Positions 16,550 to 24,749 are shown, counted from the stretch's first letter. The stretch: DNA of 64,000 nucleotides from Rivularia sp. MS3 (GCA_019192545.1 JAHCMI010000010.1:1-64000), one strand, 5' to 3'. Translations and numbers: made by a program. Notes: generated from the letters alone by a model not told the origin.

Positions 16550-19500
16550 ATGAAATACTTCTTCACCCGGTGGTCAATCAAAAACCCGGTAGTACTCGCG
16601 GCTTTATACATCGGTATCCTCGTCCTCGCAACCCTTACGCTGTTCCTACTCCCGGTGCGGATGATGCCTTATGTCCAAAGTCCTTTGGTGGCAATTGTGA
16701 CTATGGCTCCCGGTTCTTCACCTGCGGAAGTAGAAACTTATATCAGCAAACCCATCGAACAACGGCTGACTGTCTTGGATGGGGTGCGGTTTATCCGTTC
16801 GAGTTCGCAACAGGACATGTCTTTAGTTTCCGTGCAGTTTGAATGGGGTGGAAATATTGATAATGCGGTGCAGGAAGTACAAAGTGTAATGACTGCTGCG
16901 GAAGGGGATTTAGCGCTGGATGGAATTAATACCCGCTCCTACTGGGTTTTACCTATAGATCCGCTTAACCGTCCCGTGCTAACTCTGGCTTTACGGGGGG
17001 AAGGTTGGGACCCGGTGCGGTTGCGAGAATTTGCTGACAATACTTTGGTTGATAGATTGACTCAGGTACGGGATGTACAAGCGGTGTCAATTTTTGGCGG
17101 TTATCGGCGACAGTTGCAGATAATTGTAGATAGGCAAAAGTTGGCTGCTTATGGTTTATCTATATTACAGGTGCGGGATGCTATCGACGCGAATAATGTT
17201 AGTCAAGGTGCGGGGGTATTAACGAGGGGTGATAGTGAAATTTTAGTACGCACCGACGAACGAGCGTTGAATGCGCGTGCGGTGATGGATTACCCGATAT
17301 TAGAAAAATCGGGACAGGTGGTTTATGTCAGGGATGTTGCCACTGTTAAAGATACTTATGAAGAACGACGCAGTGGTTATCGCTACAACGGTGAAGCCGC
17401 GCTGGCAGTTAATATTATTCAAAAGCCCGATGCTAGTTCGCCGCAAGTTATCGAACGGGTACGGGATGAATTAACCAAAATTCAAGCAGCTTATCCGGGT
17501 TTGGAATTTGAAGTTGCTTACGATAATTCTTATTTAGTTAATTTAATCAAAGATAGTACCACCGGGGAATTACTGATAAGCGTTGTGCTTGCTGGGGTAG
17601 TAATTCTAATTTTCTTAGAAAACTTCCGAGCTACAGCGATTGTAATGATTTCTATCCCTACATCCCTAGCGCTATCGATGCTTCCTTTTATCCCAATTGG
17701 AATGTCGCTTAATTCCTCAACTTTAATTGGGATGATGATGGCAATAGGTAAACTGGTGGATGATTCGATTATTGTAATTGATTCCATTGACAGGAAATTA
17801 CAAGATGGATTAAAACCCCATGAAGCTGCGATTCAAGGTACGGGAGAGGTATTTTTAGCAAGTGCTGCTGCTAGTTGTGTAATGATTGCTGCTTTATTAC
17901 CGACAATACTTGCGGGAGGATTAACGGGGTTGATGTTTGTCGGATTGGTTTATCCGATGGTGTTTGCTTTTCTCTCCTCGCTGATTGTTTCAATTACTTT
18001 AATCCCTTTGCTTGCAGCTTTCTTTCTTAAGCCATTACATCAAAAAGGAAGACGTAAAACTTGGTTGCAGAAATTGCTAACTCCGGTACGCTACAGCTTT
18101 TATAAGCTAGAAGAAGCTTACGGGTGGTTGCTCGACATCTGCATGAAAAACCGGGAAATCACCTTAGCGCTGACGGGTGCTTCTATTGTCCTAGCATTTA
18201 GTTTATATCCGTTAATTGGGCAAGAAATGATGCCTTTGGGTGATTCCGGTCAAATTATGGCAACGATAGAATTAGAACCGGGAACATCTTTTAGTAAAAC
18301 TAACCAACTTGCTCAAAAGTTTGAGAAAATTCTTTTAGAACAGCCGGAAGTAGAAAAGGTTTCTTCACAAGTTGGTTTTGAACTAACGCGCAATAGTACC
18401 TACTTTAGCGGTTACAGTATGGGGGGAGTTAATACCGCTTCGATGATTGTTACTCTCAAGGATGTTGGCAGTAGAGAAAGAGATATTTGGCAAATTATTG
18501 ATGAAGTAAAAACTCAAGCTCGAAGTACTATCCCCGGTTTACGACGCATCGCAATGAAAGAAATGGGTGTAGACGTAATGGCTACATCGGCTGCGCCGGT
18601 TCAATTGGCGGTCTATGGCGAAGATTTGGACGAATTGCATCGTTTAGCTCAAGGTGTTTTGGGTATTGCCCAAAACACACCAGACCTAGTAATGCCACAT
18701 ACAAGTTCGGCAATGACTCAGCCAGAATATCAGTTAAAAATTGACCGTCGCAGAGCCAAGGAATTAGGGTTAAATATCAAAGATATCGCCGAACAAGCGC
18801 GTTATGCTTTGAATGGTGGTTACACTCGTAGATATTATAATCGTCCCAATTTAAGACAAAATTCTATTTTAGTTAGGTATGAAGAAGATGATAGAGCAAC
18901 CGTGCAAGACTTGTCATCAACCTACATTACTACCGCAGATAATCAGCAGGTACCGTTAAGTACTGTCGCGACGCTACAACGGGAAGAAGGACCTACACTA
19001 ATCGAGCGAGTTAACGGGAAGCGGGTGGTTTACGTTAACGGATACTACCGTAAAGACGGTCCCGCTTCGATGGATTTATCAATGGCGATCGCCATGAATG
19101 CGGGTAGTAAATTAGACTTTCCCCCCGGTTACGGAATCGATTCGATGGGGGATATGACGGATATGATGATTGAGTTTGAGCGACTTTTACAAGGTTTGGT
19201 AATTTCTTTATTACTGATTTATCTAATATTGGTAATTCAGTTTGGTTCTTTTATTCAACCTTTGGTAATGATGCTGTCAATTCCTTTGCAGTTAGTAGGA
19301 GTTTTCGGAGCGTTATTATTAGCCGGACAAACTTTATCTACGGTTTCGATTTTAGGAATTATTATTTTGTCGGGTTTATCAGTTTCCGCCGCTATCTTAC
19401 TTTTAGAATTGATTTTAACCAAACGTCAAGAAGGAGTACCCAGAGATATTGCAATCAGGGAAGCGGGGCCAGTTCGACTCAAAGCAATTGTGATGACAAC

Positions 19501-19708
19501 TTTTACCACAATTATTGTAATCGTCCGACTCGCCTTTTTCCCAGAAACCGGAATGGATGCTTATTCACCAATTGCTACGGTAATTTTGGGAGGTTTGGTA
19601 ATTTCAACTTTGCTGACTTTAATTGTAGTACCTGTGGTTTACTCGGTTGTTGATGATGTTAGTAGATGGTTGTTTGGTTTAAGGAAAAAATTAGGATGGC
19701 ACGGTTAA
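16550..19708 (+). CDS. RND-family efflux pump, inner-membrane permease
   Basis: 1052 aa, normal RND length, with 12 expected membrane spans and two large periplasmic loops. It starts MKYFFTRWSIKNPVVLAALY. The TM4 proton-relay motif reads GMMMAIGKLVDDSIIVIDSI, with the paired Asp residues of RND pumps. Further signatures are PGSSPAEVETYISKPIEQRL near the N-terminus and QFGSFIQPLVMMLSIPLQLVG in the second half. Context (His/Met-rich adaptor, YtkA-like lipoprotein, multicopper oxidase) points to Cu/Ag export, but the TM4 charges are not clearly those of CusA, so the substrate is inferred. The start follows directly on a tandem-repeat tract and lacks a clear ribosome binding site. Confidence 0.9.
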   Translation: MKYFFTRWSIKNPVVLAALYIGILVLATLTLFLLPVRMMPYVQSPLVAIVTMAPGSSPAEVETYISKPIEQRLTVLDGVRFIRSSSQQDMSLVSVQFEWGGNIDNAVQEVQSVMTAAEGDLALDGINTRSYWVLPIDPLNRPVLTLALRGEGWDPVRLREFADNTLVDRLTQVRDVQAVSIFGGYRRQLQIIVDRQKLAAYGLSILQVRDAIDANNVSQGAGVLTRGDSEILVRTDERALNARAVMDYPILEKSGQVVYVRDVATVKDTYEERRSGYRYNGEAALAVNIIQKPDASSPQVIERVRDELTKIQAAYPGLEFEVAYDNSYLVNLIKDSTTGELLISVVLAGVVILIFLENFRATAIVMISIPTSLALSMLPFIPIGMSLNSSTLIGMMMAIGKLVDDSIIVIDSIDRKLQDGLKPHEAAIQGTGEVFLASAAASCVMIAALLPTILAGGLTGLMFVGLVYPMVFAFLSSLIVSITLIPLLAAFFLKPLHQKGRRKTWLQKLLTPVRYSFYKLEEAYGWLLDICMKNREITLALTGASIVLAFSLYPLIGQEMMPLGDSGQIMATIELEPGTSFSKTNQLAQKFEKILLEQPEVEKVSSQVGFELTRNSTYFSGYSMGGVNTASMIVTLKDVGSRERDIWQIIDEVKTQARSTIPGLRRIAMKEMGVDVMATSAAPVQLAVYGEDLDELHRLAQGVLGIAQNTPDLVMPHTSSAMTQPEYQLKIDRRRAKELGLNIKDIAEQARYALNGGYTRRYYNRPNLRQNSILVRYEEDDRATVQDLSSTYITTADNQQVPLSTVATLQREEGPTLIERVNGKRVVYVNGYYRKDGPASMDLSMAIAMNAGSKLDFPPGYGIDSMGDMTDMMIEFERLLQGLVISLLLIYLILVIQFGSFIQPLVMMLSIPLQLVGVFGALLLAGQTLSTVSILGIIILSGLSVSAAILLLELILTKRQEGVPRDIAIREAGPVRLKAIVMTTFTTIIVIVRLAFFPETGMDAYSPIATVILGGLVISTLLTLIVVPVVYSVVDDVSRWLFGLRKKLGWHG

Positions 19709-19713
19709 GGTAA

Positions 19714-19730
19714 TTTCATCCTGATTTCAT
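19714..19730 (+). promoter_or_regulatory. TTTCAT-N5-TTTCAT box (site 5 of 9)
   Basis: TTTCAT-CCTGA-TTTCAT immediately after the pump stop codon. It is followed by a terminator at 19811 with no ORF between. Confidence 0.75.
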
Positions 19731-19858
19731 CAGTGTATGAAAAACTAATAATTAGTTAGTGTAGTTCCTTGATGATTCGGCAAATCATTACACTAGTAAA
19801 TAGATTAAATATCGGACTTTTGAATGTGCTTTGCAACATTTAAAAGTCTGATTTTTTT
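19731..19858 (+). ncRNA. Candidate metal-regulated small RNA 1 of 3
   Basis: Lies between the box at 19714 and an intrinsic terminator (stem about ATCGGACTTTTGAATGT / AACATTTAAAAGTCTGAT, then T7, 19811-19858). There is no ORF of more than a few codons. The 5' end is not defined; an RNA of 80-110 nt is expected. The terminator could also serve the pump gene, but a promoter box placed between gene and terminator favours a separate transcript. Confidence 0.45.
19811..19858 (+). terminator. Intrinsic terminator
   Basis: A stem of about 16 pairs with two G-U pairs and a short loop, followed by TTTTTTT. Confidence 0.85.
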
Positions 19859-19888
19859 AATCAAAGTTGTATTATATTTATAAAAATA

Positions 19889-19905
19889 TTTCATCTTAAT
19901 TTCAT
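19889..19905 (+). promoter_or_regulatory. TTTCAT-N5-TTTCAT box (site 6 of 9)
   Basis: TTTCAT-CTTAA-TTTCAT with TATATG about 21 bases downstream. The next terminator is at 19968. Confidence 0.75.
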
Positions 19906-20012
19906 TTTTATCCCGTATATTATTTATATATGCCGTCCTCGGCTTTTATCTAGAATGTTATTTAATTAACAAGCTGTTAGTACCTATAGCAGGACTAAAA
20001 GCTTGTTTTTTT
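19906..20012 (+). ncRNA. Candidate metal-regulated small RNA 2 of 3
   Basis: A region of about 105 bases between the box at 19889 and a terminator hairpin (AACAAGCT ... AGCTTGTT, then T7, 19968-20012). It contains a short inner hairpin, GCCGTCCTCGGC. No ORF. The sequence shows no obvious similarity to the neighbouring candidates, so these look like three different RNAs under one control. Confidence 0.45.
19968..20012 (+). terminator. Intrinsic terminator
   Basis: Stem AACAAGCT / AGCTTGTT extended by GTTAGT / ACTAAA with mismatches, followed by TTTTTTT. Confidence 0.8.
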
Positions 20013-20099
20013 ATAAGCGCTAAATTAGTTATAATTAACTAAAAAAGTTCTGTTTAACTATATATATAAATTTATTAGTTAAAGTAATGAATACTCAAA

Positions 20100-20116
20100 T
20101 TTCATCCTAATTTCAT
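20100..20116 (+). promoter_or_regulatory. TTTCAT-N5-TTTCAT box (site 7 of 9)
   Basis: TTTCAT-CCTAA-TTTCAT, third box in a row downstream of the pump gene. A long hairpin with a T-tract follows at 20140-20238. Confidence 0.75.
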
Positions 20117-20238
20117 TTTTTTATGTCAATATTAAGAATAACTCAATAGACCTATTACTAACAGTGAAACATTTTCTGTTACTCCTTACTAATTTCACCA
20201 ATTAGAAAATTACAGTAATTAAGGTCTGTTGAGTTTTT
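20117..20238 (+). ncRNA. Candidate metal-regulated small RNA 3 of 3
   Basis: After the box at 20100, the arms AACTCAATAGACCT (20140-20153) and AGGTCTGTTGAGTT (20222-20235) pair over 14 positions with one mismatch and run into TTTTT. They enclose about 68 bases with further AT-rich pairing. The whole would fold as a closed, multi-branched RNA of about 100 nt. It converges on the MerR gene, whose stop is 76 bases further on, so read-through would be antisense to it. Confidence 0.45.
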
Positions 20239-20313
20239 CTTGCCACTGAAGTATTTAATTGAATATTAGCGTTGATAAAGTAAAATATGCTAATCGCTTT
20301 ATTGAAAGCAAGT

Positions 20314-20739
20314 TTAATGTAAAGGTACGCTATCGATTAAAGGACAAACTTCTTCCTGTTTTAAATTAGATTCCGGTTGATTTGCCCACATTGCACGATA
20401 TTCTTCTAATTCCCTTTTAAACAAAGTCATTTGTTTAATTTGAATTGCTAATTGTTCTATCTTGTTATTCAATAAACTTTGTACTAAATCGCAAGGAATA
20501 TCACCACCGTTACGAACATCAAGAATTTGTTTAATTTCTTCTAAAGTAAATCCCAGAGATTGAGCTTTCTTGATGAATTCTACCTGCTCGGAAGCATTTT
20601 GAGCATAGTAACGATAGCCATTATCTCCTCTATGTACTGGTTGCAAAAGTCCGATATCGCTGTAATAACGTAAATTTCCAACGGTAAGTCCCGTTGCACG
20701 GGCTAATTCTCCAATTTTCAGATAGGCTAATTTACTCAC
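20314..20739 (-). CDS. MerR-family metal-responsive regulator
   Basis: 141 aa. The N-terminal winged helix-turn-helix reads LKIGELARATGLTVGNLRYY and the wing DNGYRYY. Next comes the dimerisation helix (NNKIEQLAIQIKQMTLFKRE). Position 83 is Cys (GGDIPCDLV), matching the Cys of MerR/ZntR-type divalent-metal sensors; CueR-type Cu(I) sensors have Ser there. The C-terminal loop has only one further Cys and a His (VCPLIDSVPLH). It is probably autoregulated through the operator at 20773 and is the best candidate to bind all five operators in the window. The divalent-like Cys in a copper context is noteworthy. Confidence 0.9.
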   Translation of the reverse strand: MSKLAYLKIGELARATGLTVGNLRYYSDIGLLQPVHRGDNGYRYYAQNASEQVEFIKKAQSLGFTLEEIKQILDVRNGGDIPCDLVQSLLNNKIEQLAIQIKQMTLFKRELEEYRAMWANQPESNLKQEEVCPLIDSVPLH

Positions 20740-20772
20740 AATTTTCTCCTACCCATGCTTACTACTTCTCAA

Positions 20773-20804
20773 TGATAAACTCTCTAGCCAACTAGAGAGT
20801 CAAC
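20773..20804 (-). promoter_or_regulatory. MerR-type promoter/operator (site 4 of 5)
   Basis: On the minus strand: TTGACT, 20-bp spacer with the dyad CTCTAGTTGGCTAGAGAG, then TATCAT. It lies 33 bp before the MerR gene itself, implying autoregulation. Confidence 0.85.
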
Positions 20805-20821
20805 CATCTGATATCAAATGT

Positions 20822-21610
20822 TTATCTATCATTTTGAACTCGAACAACCGCAGCAGGTTCAATTTCCTTTACTTTAGCTGATTCAACTTCTCCTGTTGCA
20901 GCAGAATAAATTAATGCTCCTCCCATAAGTGCCATAATTGCATTTTCGGTAAAGCTAACTATCCCTAAAGGAGCTTTAGAATTTCCCCCTACACAGGCAC
21001 AGTTAAGCGCTAATTTGTCAATATAAACTGCTTTAATCACAGAAATACCGCCGCTCACACCAATAAATAAAGAAGTGATTCCCGTTAGCATTGGTGCAAC
21101 TCCAGAAAGAAAACCAAGGGCGATCGCCAATTCTGCAAATGGATATACTTTGGCATAGGGTTTGATTCTCTTGGTTATCAAGTCGTACTTCTCGAAACTC
21201 TCAGCAAAAGATTCGATATCCATTAGCTTTAAAGTAGCTAGTAGCGACAGAGAAAAACCCATAAACCCAGTTAAGCCCATAGTGGTTGCTAAAGCCATCA
21301 ACCCTGCGCTGGAAAATACCGCAATAACGGGAGTGTAGGAATAATCCGCACCTTCTGCTTCAACGTCTAATTTTTCGGCTAAATCGGTATAACCACCAAT
21401 TCTTTCATCACCAGAGAAAATCTGTGGTGTGGTTTCTACATGATGTTTAGCTTTGAATTCATCTACCTCTTCACGAGATGTAAGTTTGTTATCTTCAAAC
21501 TCAATCCCTTTGTCGTTAAGTAGATTGATTGTTTTTAATCCCCAAGGACATTCATGTTCCGGGGTAGACATCCGATATACTCTTACTTTTTCCAAGGTTG
21601 TGCTATTCAT
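20822..21610 (-). CDS. Glutaredoxin-like domain fused to MauE/DoxX-type membrane protein
   Basis: 262 aa. Residues 1-80 form a glutaredoxin/thioredoxin fold: VRVYRMSTPEHECPWGLKTI gives a monothiol-like CPWG site in place of CPYC, and TTPQIFSGDERIGGYTDL is the cis-Pro and GG region. Residues about 95-250 are four or five membrane spans of the MauE/DoxX type, with a conserved LALNCACVGGNSKAPLG loop holding two Cys. MauE-like proteins pass electrons or thiols across the membrane. It has its own MerR-type promoter (21639-21670) and lies upstream of the MerR gene, so a redox or metal-thiol task in the regulon is likely. The call is well supported for domains and weak for function. Confidence 0.85.
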   Translation of the reverse strand: MNSTTLEKVRVYRMSTPEHECPWGLKTINLLNDKGIEFEDNKLTSREEVDEFKAKHHVETTPQIFSGDERIGGYTDLAEKLDVEAEGADYSYTPVIAVFSSAGLMALATTMGLTGFMGFSLSLLATLKLMDIESFAESFEKYDLITKRIKPYAKVYPFAELAIALGFLSGVAPMLTGITSLFIGVSGGISVIKAVYIDKLALNCACVGGNSKAPLGIVSFTENAIMALMGGALIYSAATGEVESAKVKEIEPAAVVRVQNDR

Positions 21611-21638
21611 ATTCCTTCATTCGAGCAACTATAAATCA

Positions 21639-21670
21639 AAGATAAACTCTCAAGTTAACTGTAGAGTCAA
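21639..21670 (-). promoter_or_regulatory. MerR-type promoter/operator (site 5 of 5)
   Basis: On the minus strand: TTGACT, 20-bp spacer with core AGTTAACT, then TATCTT, 28 bp before the glutaredoxin-MauE gene. Confidence 0.8.
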
Positions 21671-21813
21671 GTCAATGCAGGGATTTTGGATTGCTGTATT
21701 TATAAGCTTTACCAATGACCCATGACTATTAATGTTTTTACAATATTGGTGAAGATGGCACAATTACATCTTGCAAAGGAAATAATATTATTTATAACTA
21801 TTGATTAAATCAA

Positions 21814-21830
21814 TTTCATCTTGATTTCAT
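21814..21830 (+). promoter_or_regulatory. TTTCAT-N5-TTTCAT box (site 8 of 9)
   Basis: TTTCAT-CTTGA-TTTCAT. No gene follows directly; the next feature is the miniature element at 21892, whose first hairpin could act as a terminator. A short transcript is possible. Confidence 0.6.
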
Positions 21831-21891
21831 AATTGTATGTTATGGAAATTTTTATCTATCAAGACTTAAAAAATTGAACAGAACCCAATAG

Positions 21892-21986
21892 TTATATCAA
21901 TTCCGGTTGCACCGGAATTATAAAAAACCGCAGAATCGACAGGCAGAGGAAATAGGAAGAAGAGAAACTTTAATAATTCCGATATA
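21892..21986. repeat. Miniature element, TTATATC/AATTCCG family
   Basis: Starts TTATATCAATTCCGG with an inner hairpin AATTCCGGT-TGC-ACCGGAATT, then a purine-rich middle (AAAAAACCGCAGA ... GAAGAAGAG), and ends AATTCCGATATAA. Two more copies are at 42345-42683 and 45311-45412. Confidence 0.75.
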
Positions 21987-22303
21987 AATGGAAAAGATAT
22001 TACTTAAGTAAGTCGGCACAAATAAATCCGCGCTATATAACGACTTGTAAACAGTGTTCAAAACTTTGGCACGATCCACACCCTACGGATAAATGCTTCG
22101 TTTCACTACATTCGACTGCGATCGCAATCACAACTTTTTTAATTAGCTGATTTTTCATACTAAACTAGTTTCTAACAAAACAATGTTGATTCGTATTTCT
22201 GCTGTCTAGCAGTCTGGCGATTACTTATGAAATCAGGATAAAACTACCGTGATTGCTATTTTATTTATTAGAATAAATTTTAACCCGTTTCAGAGGTATG
22301 CAA

Positions 22304-22320
22304 TTTCATCTTAATTTCAT
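22304..22320 (+). promoter_or_regulatory. TTTCAT-N5-TTTCAT box (site 9 of 9)
   Basis: TTTCAT-CTTAA-TTTCAT with TATAAG 22 bases on, spaced like the box in front of the RND adaptor. It drives the small exported protein at 22379 and perhaps the gene at 22852. Confidence 0.75.
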
Positions 22321-22378
22321 AAATATCCATCATACTCAACACTATAAGCCTGAAGAATTTAGTAACTCATAAAAAAAG

Positions 22379-22762
22379 ATGAAATTAATAACTCGAAAAA
22401 ATATCTTCATTGGCTCGATACTATTAGTTGAAGCGTTAATACAAGCTTTACCTTTAAAAGCTCACGAAAGACGGTTTCACGTACCAAAGAAAACTAACGA
22501 ACCAAAAACAGAAAAAGTAATCCCGGAAACAAAAATAAATTCAAATTCATCTAATTCATCTCAAACATCTGGGATAAACAAGCCGGAAGTCATAGATAAT
22601 AATTCATTAGAAGAAAATATTGGAAATAAAACTCTCAATTCTGTAAATGCATCTGAAGTAAATAATATAACCCTTGTACCAAAACCGGGAGAAATAATTT
22701 TTTCAGTACTTATAGGAGGAACTTTATTACTGTATTATATTAAGCAAAAAATTTATCAATAA
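22379..22762 (+). CDS. Small exported protein with C-terminal membrane span
   Basis: 127 aa. It has an N-terminal signal (KNIFIGSILLVEALIQALPLKA) followed by HERRFHVPKK, a low-complexity Asn/Ser/Glu region, and a C-terminal hydrophobic span (IIFSVLIGGTLLLYYI). The layout suggests a periplasmic protein held at its C-terminus. No domain is recognised. The TTTCAT box at 22304 puts it in the same regulon as the efflux genes. Confidence 0.65.
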   Translation: MKLITRKNIFIGSILLVEALIQALPLKAHERRFHVPKKTNEPKTEKVIPETKINSNSSNSSQTSGINKPEVIDNNSLEENIGNKTLNSVNASEVNNITLVPKPGEIIFSVLIGGTLLLYYIKQKIYQ

Positions 22763-22851
22763 AATGTTTACATTTATAGTTTCCTATTCTAATTCGACAA
22801 GATGATTCTAGACTATCTAAATATATATTTATTAAAGTCAAACTGCTAACT

Positions 22852-23151
22852 ATGTTATTCAATAAGGCTCGCATGCGTCAAGTACACTCGTTGTTAGCTC
22901 CTATAATACTGTTACCCGTAATACTAACTTTGATTACAGGTTCTTTATTTCAGATAGCAGTAATAACTGGTAAAAGTGAAGAATTTCTCTGGCTTCTAGA
23001 ATGGCATAGAGGTAAATTTGGTCGTATCAATTTAGAAATAATTTATCCATTTGTAAATGCTTTTGGTTTGCTCATGCTTGCCATTACGGGAATTACTATG
23101 TGGTTTCAAACACGTCCGCGTAAAAATAAATCAAATACATTTAAAAGTTAG
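22852..23151 (+). CDS. Short PepSY-type membrane protein
   Basis: 99 aa with two membrane spans. The first half (RQVHSLLAPIILLPVILTLI, then TGSLFQIA) and second half (FVNAFGLLMLAITGITMWF) match the start and end of PepSY-associated TM proteins, but the long periplasmic loop is reduced to about 20 residues. The family is frequent near copper and iron uptake or resistance genes. It follows the exported protein at 22379 by 89 bp and may share its box-driven promoter. Confidence 0.7.
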   Translation: MLFNKARMRQVHSLLAPIILLPVILTLITGSLFQIAVITGKSEEFLWLLEWHRGKFGRINLEIIYPFVNAFGLLMLAITGITMWFQTRPRKNKSNTFKS

Positions 23152-23266
23152 AATTACTGACTTAAAGCATACTTATAAGTAAATATATTTGTAATCTGAA
23201 AAAGTAACGAACTAATACAAATTATACTAGCCAATTGATTTTGTATAATTTACTTAATATTTAATT

Positions 23267-23384
23267 ATATAGCGTTTCCCAGTCTCCACTCGGTATAACT
23301 CAAAACCTATCTCTCCTCTCCTTAATAAGGAGAGGGGTTGGGGGTGAGTTAAAGCTGTACCTCAGTTGCTGTAGGAACGCTATA
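23267..23384. repeat. 118-bp miniature element, TATAGCGTTTCC ends
   Basis: Terminal inverted repeats ATAGCGTTTCC / GGAACGCTATA enclosing a hairpin CTCTCCT-TAATA-AGGAGAG. Part of the gene-free 23152-23577 spacer; the rest is AT-rich without visible genes. A lone AGGACTTACGCAA end lies at about 23427. Confidence 0.7.
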
Positions 23385-23577
23385 ACTCCAATCATAAAAG
23401 AGTAAGAGTATCATATTCAATTAAACCAGGACTTACGCAACTGGCACATTGCGATCGCCACTTATTAGTAATTTAGTACTGTTATAACCAATCGGTAAAA
23501 TCAACTCTTTTTTAATTGTTAACAGTAATTAATTAAATTTGTCGTTAAATTTTCATGAGAAAATAATTATATGGTGC

Positions 23578-23946
23578 GTCATTCAATTCGTTAGCTATGA
23601 GATTTACTAAACTTAATTATTGTCTCTACCGACAGAACGGATTATGTCGCAACCAATGACTTATCTCAAAGTTCTATGGATGTTACACTGTCATGTGTGT
23701 AAAATTCGTTGGGAAATAGAGGAGTTTCATAGAGAGATAAAGCAATTGACTGGTTTTGAATCATGTCAATGCCGTAAAGCTCGTCTTCAAAGAAATCATA
23801 TTGCTTATGCGATGTTAGTCTGACTTAGACTTAAAAATTTAGCTTATAAAACAGGTCAAACTGTTTATAATATAAAGCATAATTTGCTTTCCAATTATCT
23901 AATTGAGCAATTAAAACGTCCCGATGTTGCTATGTCTATAGTTTAA
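23578..23946 (+). pseudogene. IS701-like transposase, 3' remnant
   Basis: The frame from about 23620 encodes the C-terminal end of an IS4/IS701-type transposase, with W-EIEEFHREIKQLTGFE (catalytic Glu region) and CQCRKARLQRNHIAYAMLV. A TGA at 23821 replaces the expected Trp, after which the frame continues RLKNLAYKTGQTVYNIKH to a natural stop at 23944. The first three quarters of the gene are missing. It is dead. It may explain the loss of the 5' part of the neighbouring sulfotransferase gene. Confidence 0.75.
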
Positions 23947-24159
23947 TTTTTTGTGCGCTCGGTGCGCTGCGCGCACCATTGCTTGTGTCAGTTGCGGCCA
24001 TTCCTACTGTTAATAAAATACTATTTTCACTTACCAATTCCGCTTATAAGTGACTTAACTAATAACCGCAATCTATTCATTATTAAAGATGTACCCCCGT
24101 CACTGTAAACTTTTTTCAGTTTATTCACTCTTATGAGAAAGTATGTTTATATTTTTATT

Positions 24160-24425
24160 TTTTCCAAAAGTGGATGCCCGTATTTCCAAGAGAACAGTTT
24201 TTGATTTTGCGAAGTGAAGACCTTTATAATCAAACCGATAAAACTATGCAGCAGGTTTATGATTTTTTAGAAATAGACAATTATTCGCTCCCAATATACC
24301 CCAAACTGAACTCGGGTTCTTATGAAAAAAATAACAATGAGTTACACCAAAAATTATCTAATTTTTTTCAACCGCATAATAGAAAATTGGAAGATTATCT
24401 AGGTATGAAATTTGATTGGGAGTAA
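24160..24425 (+). pseudogene. Sulfotransferase, 3' fragment
   Basis: About 85 codons read KWMPVFPREQFLILRSEDLY, TMQQVYDFLEI and FFQPHNRKLEDYLGMKFDW, the C-terminal end of PAPS-dependent sulfotransferases. The PAPS-binding N-terminal two thirds are absent, and upstream DNA is repeat and IS remnant. It is a paralogue of the sulfotransferase at 48326-49839 and shows what the end of that protein should look like. Confidence 0.75.
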
Positions 24426-24578
24426 TTATATCGGAATCCGTTTTGAATCCTGTTAGCGCAGCGTGTCCGACAGGACATAAAAACTAGTAGGGTGCGTTAT
24501 GGCTTCAGCAAGGCCGCACCGAAACCTATCAAATGGTGCGTTGCTTCGCGGTAACACACCCTTGTATATTAAGCTTGA

Positions 24579-24630
24579 TTTTCCTGGTGACGACATTATT
24601 AATTAAGGTTTTGCTCCCGTTGGCGATCGC
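24579..24630. repeat. About 50-bp direct repeat, copy 1
   Basis: Reads TTTTCCTGGTGACGACATTA to TTGGCGATCGC. It is nearly identical to 24893-24942 in the same orientation, 313 bp apart, enclosing two GGTGCGTGACGG-family elements. Confidence 0.75.
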
Positions 24631-24670
24631 TTTTTATTCGGGGAGTGGATAACTCAATAAACTTTTGTAG

Positions 24671-24735
24671 GGTGCTGTGACTAAAAAATAATTTATCGAG
24701 TACAACGGAAAATTTATATAATGCCGTCACGCACC
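24671..24735. repeat. Miniature element, GGTGCGTGACGG family
   Basis: Ends GGTGCTGTGAC and GCCGTCACGCACC. It lies back to back with the copy at 24750 in opposite orientation. Confidence 0.7.
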
Positions 24736-24749
24736 AATTAATTGATAAT

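Noticed and set aside
17530-17787. Minus-strand ORF inside the RND pump gene
   Set aside because: Shadow of the conserved TM4 region on the plus strand.
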